A DNA stretch of 13,546 nt from Fidelibacterota bacterium (GCA_030629925.1 DAOVOB010000012.1:1-13546); one strand, 5' to 3'. Counted from the first letter of the stretch, positions 1 to 6,906 are shown. The notes: generated from the sequence alone by a model not told the origin. Numbers and translations: made by a program.

Positions 1-370
1 CATCTTCAGCACAGATCATGCCTTCTGATGGTTCTCCGCGAAGTTTTGCGTTTTTGATCTTGAAATCAGGTGTTAACTGAGTACCCACTGTAGCGACGGG
101 TACAAATTGACCGGCATCAACATTGGGTGCTCCGCAAACAATATTCAAAACTTCTTCCCTGCCTACATCAACTTTACAAACTGATAATGTATCGGCATTG
201 GGATGGGGGTTTTTCTCCAGAACTTTTCCAACAACTACGCCTTGAGGTATGCTCTTGCCAACTTCTTTGACAACACATTCCAGCCCGGCAATTGTCAGCT
301 TATCCGCCAGTTCATCCAGCGGTATATCAATATCAATGTATTCTTTTAACCAATCTATTGAAACGATCAT
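1..370 (-). CDS. pheT: Phenylalanine--tRNA ligase beta subunit, N-terminal part (cut by window edge)
   Basis: Beta subunit of the heterotetrameric phenylalanyl-tRNA synthetase, which charges tRNA-Phe in the cytoplasm together with PheS. Only the first 123 codons are inside the window; the frame stays open to base 1. The protein starts MIVSIDWLKEYIDIDIPLDE, the usual PheT N-terminus, and residues from about 40 onward form the EMAP/OB-type tRNA-binding domain (NPHPNADTLSVCKVDVG, then NIVCGAPNV, then KLRGEPSEGMICAE). The ATG at 370 is preceded by GGAAG at a suitable distance. It lies 15 bases after the pheS stop, so the two subunits are almost certainly co-transcribed and translated in a fixed ratio. 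The editing B3/B4 domain and catalytic-like core lie outside the window. Assignment is firm from sequence pattern and position. Confidence 0.96.
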   Translation of the reverse strand, partial: MIVSIDWLKEYIDIDIPLDELADKLTIAGLECVVKEVGKSIPQGVVVGKVLEKNPHPNADTLSVCKVDVGREEVLNIVCGAPNVDAGQFVPVATVGTQLTPDFKIKNAKLRGEPSEGMICAED

Positions 371-385
371 TTTTTTCTTCCAAAT

Positions 386-1429
386 TTAGAACTGTTTGAG
401 AAATTCCACATCATTTTCAAACAAGGTGCGGATATCATTGATCCCCAAACGCATCATGACCATACGCTCCACACCCAGTCCAAAAGCATATCCCGTATAT
501 TTTTCAGGATCATAATTAACTGCTTTCATGACATTGGGATCTACCATACCACAACCCATGATCTCTAGCCAACCGGTGTTCTTACAAACGCGGCATCCTT
601 TTCCGCCACAGAGGAAACAAGACACATCGATCTCAGCTGAAGGTTCGGTAAAAGGGAAATAAGAGGTGCGGAATTTGATCTTTACATCTTTGCCGTAATA
701 CATGCGGCAGAATAGCTCAATGGTGCCTTTAAGATCGGCAAATGTAATATCGGTATCTATGTACAGACCTTCTATCTGGTGAAACAGACAATATGAACGT
801 GCGGATATCGCTTCGTTACGAAATACGCGTCCCGGTGCAACAATTCGAACAGGAGGTTCATGTTTGGACATATAGCGTGTTTGTACCGGTGAAGTATGTG
901 TTCTCAAAATACCGCCACCTTCGGTATAAAAGGTATCTTGCATATCTCGGGCAGGGTGGTTCGGAGGGAAATTAAGAGATTCAAAATTGAACCAATCTGT
1001 CTCGACTTCCGGACCGTAGGCAATATCAAATCCCAAACGCTGAAAGATAGATAACATATCATCCACTGCCTGGGTTAAGGGGTGTCTTGATCCTTTGGGC
1101 ATTGAATAACCCGGTAAGGTATAGTCAACCCATTCTTTTTTTGAAGTACTTGAAGTAAACTCTGAAACTTTTGCATCAAAATCAGATTGTAGTTCTATCT
1201 TGAGTTTATTGAGCAATTGACCAAGATCTTTTTTTTCTTCGGCGGGAACTTCTCCCATCATAGAGAAAAGACCGGCTACTTTACCTTTCCTCCCAAGAAA
1301 AGTATTTTTTATCTCTTCAAGGGCAAGAGCTTCTTGGACTTTGGCAAGTGCTTCTTTAAACTGCTTCTGAACTTCGAGTATGGTATCTTTGATCATATCG
1401 CAATTTTTTTCATATTTATCGCCCATCAT
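386..1429 (-). CDS. pheS: Phenylalanine--tRNA ligase alpha subunit
   Basis: Catalytic alpha subunit of phenylalanyl-tRNA synthetase, a class II enzyme acting with PheT. Length of 347 residues is normal. The N-terminal coiled-coil covers about residues 1-95. The class II core follows with GSRHPLTQ (113-120), motif 2 around GRVFRNEAISARS with FHQIEG (200-221), and motif 3 as GLGVERMVMMRLGINDIR (317-334). Four cysteines at 271, 274, 279 and 282 form a cluster seen in PheS of Bacteroidota-like lineages; it may bind a metal or be structural. The start is unusual: no Shine-Dalgarno is visible before the ATG at 1429, and a short GC-rich inverted repeat (TTCCGG and CCGGAA) ends exactly on that ATG. 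The adjacent ATG at 1426 or the Met at residue 12 are alternative starts, neither with a better ribosome site. Lies 45 bases after rplT. Confidence 0.97.
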   Translation of the reverse strand: MMGDKYEKNCDMIKDTILEVQKQFKEALAKVQEALALEEIKNTFLGRKGKVAGLFSMMGEVPAEEKKDLGQLLNKLKIELQSDFDAKVSEFTSSTSKKEWVDYTLPGYSMPKGSRHPLTQAVDDMLSIFQRLGFDIAYGPEVETDWFNFESLNFPPNHPARDMQDTFYTEGGGILRTHTSPVQTRYMSKHEPPVRIVAPGRVFRNEAISARSYCLFHQIEGLYIDTDITFADLKGTIELFCRMYYGKDVKIKFRTSYFPFTEPSAEIDVSCFLCGGKGCRVCKNTGWLEIMGCGMVDPNVMKAVNYDPEKYTGYAFGLGVERMVMMRLGINDIRTLFENDVEFLKQF

Positions 1430-1474
1430 TCCGGCAATTACCGGAAGGGCATGGTTATTATCTTGTCAGCTGAA

Positions 1475-1822
1475 TTATTTCTTTACTGTTTCGACCAACT
1501 TTGCAAATGCTTCAGGCTGATGTATCGCCATTTCGCTCAGCTGTTTACGATTAATCGCCACACCCTTTTCATCCAGTAGATGAATGAAGCGCGAATAACT
1601 CAATCCATGTTGTCGAACAGCAGCATTGATACGTGTGATCCATAATCTACGAAAATCGCGTTTTTTCTGACGACGATCCCGATAGGCGTATAGCCAACCG
1701 CGTTCTACAGCTTCTTTTGCAGTTCTAAATAATTTGCGGCGTGCGCCGAATTGTCCTTTTGCAAGTTTAATGATCTTGCGATGTCTTCTATGTCTTGGTA
1801 CAGAACTATTTGCTCTTGGCAT
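1475..1822 (-). CDS. rplT: 50S ribosomal protein L20 (bL20)
   Basis: Large-subunit ribosomal protein that binds 23S rRNA early in assembly. The 115-residue product matches the family length, begins MPRANSSVPRHRRHRKIIKLAKG and has the conserved RDRRQKKRDFRRLWITRINAAVR block and the C-terminal LLDEKGVAINRKQLSEMA segment. An AAGGAG lies 8 bases before the ATG. The gap to rpmI is 27 bases, and the gene sits in the classical infC-rpmI-rplT cluster, followed by pheS. In other bacteria L20 is the autogenous repressor of this cluster; whether it acts so here cannot be read directly, but the leader in front of infC has features that could serve that purpose. Confidence 0.98.
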   Translation of the reverse strand: MPRANSSVPRHRRHRKIIKLAKGQFGARRKLFRTAKEAVERGWLYAYRDRRQKKRDFRRLWITRINAAVRQHGLSYSRFIHLLDEKGVAINRKQLSEMAIHQPEAFAKLVETVKK

Positions 1823-1849
1823 GTTTTTTTCTCCTTAAAGCCAGCTAGA

Positions 1850-2044
1850 TTATAAACCTAGCATTCCATTTACGCGTTTACGATCTGCGGATGAAATCCC
1901 GGCCTGCTTACGCAGTTTGCGGATCCGCTTTGTGCTTTTCTTAGTCAAAATATGACTAGCGTAGGCTTTCTTTCTTTTAATTCTGCCTGAACCGGTTACC
2001 TTGAACCTTTTAGCTGCACCACGATTTGTTTTCATCTTGGGCAT
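1850..2044 (-). CDS. rpmI: 50S ribosomal protein L35 (bL35)
   Basis: Small basic large-subunit ribosomal protein of 64 residues, the normal family length. It starts [20 protein letters not shown] and ends in the typical [20 protein letters not shown] tail with many Lys and Arg. The frame is open further upstream to 2134, but that extension overlaps the end of infC in another frame and is not related to L35. The ATG at 2044 has GGAG 6 bases upstream, which fixes the start. It follows the infC stop after only 10 bases and precedes rplT by 27 bases, as expected for the infC-rpmI-rplT operon. Confidence 0.97.
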   Translation of the reverse strand: MPKMKTNRGAAKRFKVTGSGRIKRKKAYASHILTKKSTKRIRKLRKQAGISSADRKRVNGMLGL

Positions 2045-2054
2045 GAATGTCTCC

Positions 2055-2597
2055 TTACTTTTTGGCGGCGAGATAAGCCGTGAGAAAGCGCCCTTCTTGT
2101 TTGGGGGCTTTATCGATCTTTGCAACATCTTCAAGAAGTGCGATCACCTTGTTCAAGGTATCATGTCCCATTTCCTGGTGGGCCATTTCCCTGCCTCGGA
2201 ACATTACTGATATCTTTACCCTATCACCTTCTTCCACAAACTCCCGGATCTTGCGAACCTTGGTTTCAATGTCGTGGGTGTCAGTGTGGGGGCGAAATCT
2301 AACTTCTTTTACGGTAATGATGTGCTGTTTTTTCTTGTTGATCTTCTCGCGCTTTTGTTGTTCGTACTTGTACTTACCGTAATCTATGACCTTACATACG
2401 GGGGGATTTGCGTTGGGTGAAATTTCCACCACATCCAAATCTCTTTTCTCAGCTATCTCGAGCGCCTCTCGTATGTCTACGATCCCTATTAATCCGCCAT
2501 CCTCTGAGATAAGTCTTACCTCTTTGGCCCGGATGGCATCGTTAACTCTTGCTGTATCTTCTTTCTGCTTCGGATTCGGTCTCATGGGACGTGCGAT
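2055..2597 (-). CDS. infC: Translation initiation factor IF-3, with a probable non-AUG start codon
   Basis: IF-3 binds the 30S subunit, prevents premature 50S joining and checks the start codon and initiator tRNA. The N-domain ([21 protein letters not shown], then [44 protein letters not shown]) and the C-domain ([48 protein letters not shown]) are complete. The start is the interesting point. A perfect AAAGGAG (2609-2603) lies inside the open frame. The GTG at 2621 is upstream of it and the first ATG (2585) is 17 bases below it. ATC at 2597 (5-base spacing) or ATT at 2600 (2-base spacing) fits best, giving 180-181 residues. In E. coli infC starts with AUU, which lets IF-3 repress its own synthesis, so the same control is likely here. 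I use ATC; this choice is an inference. Confidence 0.93.
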   Translation of the reverse strand: MARPMRPNPKQKEDTARVNDAIRAKEVRLISEDGGLIGIVDIREALEIAEKRDLDVVEISPNANPPVCKVIDYGKYKYEQQKREKINKKKQHIITVKEVRFRPHTDTHDIETKVRKIREFVEEGDRVKISVMFRGREMAHQEMGHDTLNKVIALLEDVAKIDKAPKQEGRFLTAYLAAKK

Positions 2598-2602
2598 AAT
2601 TA

Positions 2603-2609
2603 CTCCTTT
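2603..2609 (-). promoter_or_regulatory. Shine-Dalgarno of infC that implies a non-AUG start
   Basis: AAAGGAG read on the minus strand is the only strong ribosome-binding sequence near the beginning of infC. It is 5 bases from ATC (2597), 2 from ATT (2600) and 17 from the first ATG (2585). It therefore argues against both the in-frame GTG at 2621, which it follows, and the ATG at 2585. Confidence 0.75.
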
Positions 2610-2638
2610 GAAATTATACACGTTAATATAAATAATTT

Positions 2639-2661
2639 AATTCCTTTTTACCAAAGGAATT
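2639..2661 (-). promoter_or_regulatory. Hairpin at the 5' end of the infC operon transcript
   Basis: Perfect 9-base arms (AATTCCTTT at 2661-2653 and AAAGGAATT at 2647-2639, minus strand) with a 5-base loop. It starts within a few bases of the expected transcription start of the infC promoter, so it would form at the very end of the mRNA. No T run follows, so it is not a simple terminator. The right arm contains an SD-like AAAGGA and the left arm can also pair with the true infC SD (2602-2611), which suggests a translational switch. Structure is seen; function is inferred. Confidence 0.55.
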
Positions 2662-2666
2662 TGAGC

Positions 2667-2698
2667 CAAATATATCTAACTAAGTGCCTAAAATACAA
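2667..2698 (-). promoter_or_regulatory. Promoter of infC-rpmI-rplT-pheST, Bacteroidota type
   Basis: On the minus strand TTG at 2698-2696 is followed after 21 bases by TATATTTG at 2674-2667. This is an exact match to the TTG / TAnnTTTG pattern of the main sigma factor in Bacteroidota. The same two elements with the same 21-base spacer precede rplM. The predicted start of transcription is near 2660, about 60 bases before the infC start codon, so infC onward can be expressed apart from thrS. Confidence 0.65.
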
Positions 2699-2746
2699 GC
2701 GTTTTTTGAGATTATTTGACTTATATCACAAAATCGGTTAAATATC

Positions 2747-4669
2747 TTACTTTTGATCTTTTACCTGATCATTTATAAACTTTATCATTTCCTCAATCGG
2801 CATGGGTGTTTCTTCCTCCCCGCCTTGATGTCGTAATTTGAATATACCGCTTTCTTCTTCTTGTTGGCCGACGACTATCATATAAGGAATTTTCAGGGTT
2901 TCAGCTTCACGGATCTTATAGCCTACCCGCTCATTTCTTCCATCCATTTCAACACGTATATTGGCTTCACGGACATCAGCAGCGATCTTATTTGCTACAT
3001 CATTGTATTTTTCAGAGACCGGTATAAGCTTTAATTGTACCGGTGCATACCAAAGCGGAAATTTCCCGGCCGTATGCTCGATCAATACTCCAATAAAACG
3101 TTCCAATGAACCCATAATTGCACGATGTATCACAAAAGGACGGTGTGCTTCACCATCGGATCCTGTATATGTCATATCAAAACGATCAGGCAGATTAAAA
3201 TCAAATTGGATGGTGGTACACTGCCAAAGGCGACCAATGGCATCTTTGATCTTAATATCGATCTTTGGACCATAAAAGGATCCCCCACCCTCATCGACTT
3301 TATAATCAATGTTCATTTTTTTCATTGACTTACGAAGCGATTCTTGAGCTTTTTCCCAAAGTGCAGGTTCACCGACGAATTTTTCTTCCGGTTTGGTTGA
3401 TAAATAGAGTTCGTATTCTTCAAACCCAAAGGCTTTCAGAAAATCAAATGAAAATTGCAATAATTTTTCAATTTCATCATTTAACTGATCGGGTGTACAA
3501 AAAATATGCGCATCATCCTGGGTAAATCCCCTTACTCGCATCAAGCCATGGAGTACACCTGACATTTCATGGCGATATACCGTTCCCAGTTCAGCGTAGC
3601 GTAATGGAAGATCGCGATAGCTCGTCTGGTGGCGTTTATAGACCATGATATGAAAGGGACAGTTCATGGGTTTCAGGTAGTAATCCTGATTTTCCACCGA
3701 CATGACAGGATACATAGATTCTTTATAAAAACTCAAATGACCCGACGTTTCCCAAAGCTCCGCTTTACCGATATGAGGTGTCTGAATGATATCATATCCT
3801 CGTGTACGGTGTTCGGCATGCCAGTAATCCTCAATGAGTTTGCGCATGGTCGCACCTTTAGGGTACCATAAGGACAAACCCTGGCCGACCGTATCGGATA
3901 TTTCAAATAGATCTAATTCTCTGCCCAATTTACGATGATCGCGTTTCTTAGCTTCTTCAAGAAGTTGGAGATATGCATTCAATTCTTTTTTGGAAGGAAA
4001 TGCAGTTCCGTAAATACGGGAAAGCATTTTATTCTTTTCATCGCCGCGCCAGTAGGCACCCGCAACGCTAAGAAGCTTAAATGCGGGGATCTTACCGGTA
4101 GAAGGAATATGCGGACCACGGCAAAGATCGGTAAAATCGCCTTGAGAATATAAACTTAGAATTTCATCTTCTGGAATTTCTGAGATGATCTCTACTTTAT
4201 AACTTTCACCCATTTTATCGAAAAGCTTGATAGCATCATTTCTTGATATTTCGCTACGACTTACAGTAAGATTTTCTTTAATGATCTTCTTCATTTCAGC
4301 TTCGATCTTAAGTAGATCATTTTCAGTAAAAGGTGTTTCCGTGTCAAAATCATAATAAAAACGATTTTCAATGGAAGGTCCTATCGTGACCTTAACTTCA
4401 GGAAAAAGTCGTTGTACCGCTTGTGCCATCACATGAGCAGTACTGTGTAAAAGGACATCATGCGCTTCACTATCTTTCCAGGTGATCAGACGAATTTCAG
4501 CATCTTCCTCAATTTTGTAAGCCATATCTGTCAGACGGTGGTTGACCTCGGCAACAACGCAATTGCGAGCTAAACCTTCACTAATGGATAAAGCTATATC
4601 CATCGGGCTAACACCCCGGTCGTATACTTTGACCGCTCCGTCAGGTAGAGTAATATTCACTGAGGGCAT
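2747..4669 (-). CDS. thrS: Threonine--tRNA ligase
   Basis: Class II synthetase that charges tRNA-Thr and edits Ser-tRNA-Thr. The domain order is complete. The N-terminal TGS domain spans roughly residues 1-65. The editing domain follows, with HSTAH (75-79) and CRGPH (183-187). The catalytic core has MNCPFH, YRHEMSGVLHGLMRVRGFTQDDAH and EHTAGKFPLWYAP. The C-terminal anticodon-binding domain starts near 545. The zinc ligands Cys337, His388 and His515 correspond to Cys334, His385 and His511 of the E. coli enzyme. The start ATG at 4669 has AAAGGA 8 bases upstream. An in-frame ATG three codons earlier (4678) overlaps that SD and is unlikely to be used. The product is 640 residues, the normal length. 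It has its own promoter-like site (4700-4731) and lies upstream of infC with a 146-base gap that holds the infC promoter. Confidence 0.97.
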   Translation of the reverse strand: MPSVNITLPDGAVKVYDRGVSPMDIALSISEGLARNCVVAEVNHRLTDMAYKIEEDAEIRLITWKDSEAHDVLLHSTAHVMAQAVQRLFPEVKVTIGPSIENRFYYDFDTETPFTENDLLKIEAEMKKIIKENLTVSRSEISRNDAIKLFDKMGESYKVEIISEIPEDEILSLYSQGDFTDLCRGPHIPSTGKIPAFKLLSVAGAYWRGDEKNKMLSRIYGTAFPSKKELNAYLQLLEEAKKRDHRKLGRELDLFEISDTVGQGLSLWYPKGATMRKLIEDYWHAEHRTRGYDIIQTPHIGKAELWETSGHLSFYKESMYPVMSVENQDYYLKPMNCPFHIMVYKRHQTSYRDLPLRYAELGTVYRHEMSGVLHGLMRVRGFTQDDAHIFCTPDQLNDEIEKLLQFSFDFLKAFGFEEYELYLSTKPEEKFVGEPALWEKAQESLRKSMKKMNIDYKVDEGGGSFYGPKIDIKIKDAIGRLWQCTTIQFDFNLPDRFDMTYTGSDGEAHRPFVIHRAIMGSLERFIGVLIEHTAGKFPLWYAPVQLKLIPVSEKYNDVANKIAADVREANIRVEMDGRNERVGYKIREAETLKIPYMIVVGQQEEESGIFKLRHQGGEEETPMPIEEMIKFINDQVKDQK

Positions 4670-4699
4670 GATCTTCATCCTTTCACATTATATTCATCG

Positions 4700-4731
4700 C
4701 AAAAATTACGTTTTATTCTATCTTATTTCAA
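4700..4731 (-). promoter_or_regulatory. Probable thrS promoter
   Basis: On the minus strand TTG at 4731-4729 is followed after 20 bases by TAATTTTTG (4708-4700), a near match to TAnnTTTG with one extra T. It is placed about 25-30 bases before the thrS start codon, so the leader would be short. Weaker than the infC and rplM promoters. Confidence 0.45.
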
Positions 4732-4751
4732 TGCTTTATTTAATAACTACA

Positions 4752-4772
4752 AGTAACTTGACTCAAGTTACT
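4752..4772 (-). terminator. Perfect 21-base palindrome after the endonuclease gene (probable terminator, possibly operator)
   Basis: Two 10-base arms, AGTAACTTGA and TCAAGTTACT, around a single C. It begins 5 bases below the TAA of the endonuclease gene on the minus strand, where a terminator would be expected, but only a weak T-rich stretch follows. Its perfect short-centre symmetry would also suit a dimeric repressor upstream of the thrS promoter. Confidence 0.5.
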
Positions 4773-4777
4773 ATGCT

Positions 4778-6142
4778 TTATTTGATCAAGAGTATCTTTC
4801 GCATCACATTTGCCGAATTATATTTCACAAGCACAAAATAGAGGCCGGTTGAAAGATCTGTGCCGTTAATATCAATTTGATGTGCGCCTGCAGACATCAT
4901 GCCTGTAAAAAGATGCTGTTTTTCATTTCCAAGAACATCAAGCAAGGAAATTTCTGTATATGTATCATAGGTCAATTCCAATGGCAGAATACATCTTGGA
5001 TTAAATGGATTGGGATATGTATTACCAACCCGGAATGTTTCGGGAATAACAGTTTCAATTGCAACCGTATCAGCTCCTTCAAGCGTAGTCAGGCTGATGA
5101 CATTTGAAAAAGCACTTTCGCCATCGGCATCAAAGGCTTTGAGTTTATAATAATAAGCTGTTTCAGGTGTTAAATAATTGATCGTTTCAGAAAGAGCCGT
5201 CAGTAATTTCGGATCATAAGCGGACAACAAGGAATTAAATGCGGCATCTTCCGATACATATAATTTATATCCTGTCGCTGAGGCTACAGAAGACCAATTA
5301 GCCGTAAATGAAGAAGAATCTATATTTGTTGCCGATGCCGCAACCGGAGCGTCTAATTCGCTGGGGACTTCGCCACCAAAAATATAGGATACATATTCAG
5401 GATGATCGATAAAAGGATTGCGGTTGTGTTGTAATGCATAAATAGCATTATTACGATTAATTTCTTTTGTACTAATACTATCGGCATAATGCCATTGAAG
5501 AAACATAGCAATAGCCCAATCTTTTAACTCAACGCCATTTGCCATCGCCCAATTTAACCAACTTCCATCCTCCGTGTAATAACGTGTTGCCATATAAAAA
5601 TAAGTACGGGCAAAGTCTCCTTTATAGTCATCTATCGGTTCAAAAACGGTTCCGGTGTATCCCAAGCCTGAACGCGCTGTTCCCAACTTGGATCCGTTTG
5701 TTGATGTATAACTTGCGGATGATACTTCTCCATATGGGTAATTGCTCCTTTTCCCGTTTACATAGGTATCCGATGGATAGACATGGAAAAGATCTGTTAC
5801 CATAGGCGTGGCTTTATTGAAAAAACTTTGTGGCCAAGAATGTTCTCGATTATAATCTACACCTTCTGATCCAGGTGTACTGCCACTGTTCTGATCAGTT
5901 CTAAATGTGTATTCATAGGCACTGTACATGTCCCAAATCTTTCCATTTGCTTTCAAATCTGTCGTTTGATAAGCATCCCAAACACCAGGGGTATATGAAA
6001 GAACTGTATGCCCATCAATAATTCCATGCAAAGCAGCTTTTAATGCTGTGCCGGACAATCCGGATGCATTATCATAATAGCCATCGGGGATGGCTGAGAA
6101 TGCAATTGATGTTAATAATAACAGTAAAAATATTTTTTTCAT
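4778..6142 (-). CDS. Secreted endonuclease I family nuclease with fibronectin-like domain and type IX sorting domain
   Basis: Predicted extracellular or surface DNA/RNA-degrading enzyme of 454 residues. Residues 1-17 are a signal peptide (Lys-Lys, then a Leu-rich core). Residues about 20-255 match the endonuclease I family: NREHSWPQSFF (98-108) with the likely catalytic His, DLFHVYPSD (117-125), GDFARTYFYMATRYY (175-189) and the hallmark NRNNAIYALQHNRNPFIDHPEY (229-250). Residues about 263-353 look like a fibronectin type III domain (FTANWSSVASATGYKLYVS, then YYYKLKAFDADGES). The last 80 residues carry YPNPFNP (376-382) and the GLYFVLVKYN...RKILLIK ending of type A C-terminal sorting domains, normally removed on export by the type IX system. 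AAGG lies 8 bases before the ATG. It looks monocistronic, with a promoter at 6165-6196. Likely role is use of extracellular nucleic acid; that part is inference. Confidence 0.92.
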   Translation of the reverse strand: MKKIFLLLLLTSIAFSAIPDGYYDNASGLSGTALKAALHGIIDGHTVLSYTPGVWDAYQTTDLKANGKIWDMYSAYEYTFRTDQNSGSTPGSEGVDYNREHSWPQSFFNKATPMVTDLFHVYPSDTYVNGKRSNYPYGEVSSASYTSTNGSKLGTARSGLGYTGTVFEPIDDYKGDFARTYFYMATRYYTEDGSWLNWAMANGVELKDWAIAMFLQWHYADSISTKEINRNNAIYALQHNRNPFIDHPEYVSYIFGGEVPSELDAPVAASATNIDSSSFTANWSSVASATGYKLYVSEDAAFNSLLSAYDPKLLTALSETINYLTPETAYYYKLKAFDADGESAFSNVISLTTLEGADTVAIETVIPETFRVGNTYPNPFNPRCILPLELTYDTYTEISLLDVLGNEKQHLFTGMMSAGAHQIDINGTDLSTGLYFVLVKYNSANVMRKILLIK

Positions 6143-6164
6143 TTCATGGACCTTATTTTATGGC

Positions 6165-6196
6165 GAAAGGTAAGGATTTCAGTAATTAAAAGCCAA
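6165..6196 (-). promoter_or_regulatory. Probable promoter of the endonuclease gene
   Basis: On the minus strand TTG (6196-6194), 21 bases, then TACCTTTC (6172-6165). It matches TAnnTTTG in all but the last base and has the same spacer as the infC and rplM promoters. It lies just above the endonuclease start codon, so the leader would be about 20 bases. Confidence 0.45.
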
Positions 6197-6219
6197 TTTA
6201 TTTTACTGCTTTTCAGATC

Positions 6220-6239
6220 TAAAAATATTAATATTTTTA
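6220..6239. repeat. AT-only perfect palindrome of 20 bases
   Basis: TAAAAATATT followed directly by its complement AATATTTTTA, between the divergent endonuclease gene (minus) and the first barrel gene (plus). It lies just outside the duplicated leader that starts at 6240. It could be a melting-prone or protein-binding site in a divergent promoter region; no function can be assigned. Confidence 0.4.
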
Positions 6240-6478
6240 ATGACTTTTAATTATATGCTTTATATATTGTACTTGGATAAGAAATAAGCATATAAATAAG
6301 TTCAATCTAAGACATTGTTATTCTCTTATTCAAAAAAGAATAGTAAAACAATTAACTCACGGGAAAAGGAGAAAAGATGAAAAAACTTTTAGTTGTCATC
6401 ATGATCGTTGTACTTGCTGTATCCTTTGCATTTGCACAAGAAGAATTGGATACTAAAAAAATGGATGCCGGCTTGCGC
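6240..6478 (+). repeat. Direct repeat copy 1: leader plus signal-peptide coding region
   Basis: This stretch is repeated, with few changes and a 2-base indel, at 7203-7439. It contains the ATGACTTTTAA motif, the promoter-like site, a pair of inverted arms, the SD region (CACGGGAAAAGGAGAAAAG) and the first 34 codons of the barrel gene. Similarity falls sharply downstream in the mature protein. Confidence 0.85.
6251..6295 (+). promoter_or_regulatory. Promoter and flanking inverted repeat of barrel gene 1
   Basis: TTG at 6267-6269, 21 bases, then TATAAATA at 6291-6298, giving the same TTG-to-TA distance as the infC and rplM promoters. Arms TTATATGCTT (6251-6260) and AAGCATATAA (6286-6295) flank the site with a 25-base spacer; the right arm overlaps the -10/-7 box. 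Both arms and spacing are kept in copy 2, which hints at an operator. The leader would be about 75 bases. Confidence 0.45.
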
Positions 6479-6886
6479 CTTGGTATTATGAACAATTTTG
6501 GTGGTATTACAGCTCGACTTGCTGTTAGCGAAGACAGCAAAGTTGAAGTTGTGGTCAGTACTCCCGGATTCAGAGGCGTTATTCTTACCGGTATGTATCA
6601 ATGGCATAAGCCAATTGGAGAAACCCAAAATCTTTCTTGGTATTTTGGCGGCGGACTTCATATGGGTTATTGGACAGGTGCATCGCCACGATGGAATGGA
6701 ACAACTTGGGTTAATCGTGATTTTGCTCTTGGACTGGATGCTGTTGTCGGTATTCAATACGACATAGAAAATCTTATTGATTTTCCTTTGAGTATTTCCT
6801 TAGACTATAAACCAAGTTATGATATCATCAGTTATTGGTCATTTAACTTAGGTGATGTCGCTTTATCTCTTCGTTATTCTTTCTAA
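6377..6886 (+). CDS. Small predicted outer-membrane beta-barrel protein, paralogue 1
   Basis: I cannot name the family with confidence. The 169-residue product has a signal peptide (MKKLLVVIMIVVLAVSFAFA, cleavage likely after residue 20). The mature part of about 149 residues has alternating polar and hydrophobic strands, many Gly and aromatic residues, and ends in Phe (ALSLRYSF), as integral outer-membrane barrels do for recognition by the BAM complex. Its size suits an 8-stranded barrel of the OmpX/OmpW kind. NLSWYFGGGLHMGYW and FPLSISLDYKPSYDI are shared with paralogue 2, with SLDYKP identical. A strong AAAAGGAGAAAAG ribosome site lies just before the ATG, suggesting high expression. It has its own promoter-like site and a good terminator at 6907-6938. 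Function unknown; the envelope location is inferred. Confidence 0.85.
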   Translation: MKKLLVVIMIVVLAVSFAFAQEELDTKKMDAGLRLGIMNNFGGITARLAVSEDSKVEVVVSTPGFRGVILTGMYQWHKPIGETQNLSWYFGGGLHMGYWTGASPRWNGTTWVNRDFALGLDAVVGIQYDIENLIDFPLSISLDYKPSYDIISYWSFNLGDVALSLRYSF

Positions 6887-6906
6887 ATAAAACAATTAAC
6901 ATAGAG

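Noticed and set aside
1217..1579. Long plus-strand open frames opposite pheS, infC, thrS, tsf and rpsB
   Set aside because: They are antisense shadows of well-identified genes, with no ribosome sites and low-complexity or unlikely translations.
2045..2134. N-terminal extension of rpmI upstream of 2044
   Set aside because: It overlaps the infC end in another frame, is unlike L35, and the GGAG before 2044 fixes the start.
2613..2618. TATAAT on the minus strand just before the infC Shine-Dalgarno, as a possible -10 box
   Set aside because: A start from it would fall in or after the SD, leaving no ribosome site; the TTG-N21-TATATTTG site at 2667-2698 is better placed.
4670..4777. T-box type leader in front of thrS
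   Set aside because: Only about 100 bases are available and neither a T-box sequence nor specifier stem is visible; the group does not normally use T-boxes.
6352..6757. Minus-strand open frames across barrel gene 1
   Set aside because: They overlap a gene with signal peptide, strong SD and terminator on the plus strand and have no coding signs of their own.
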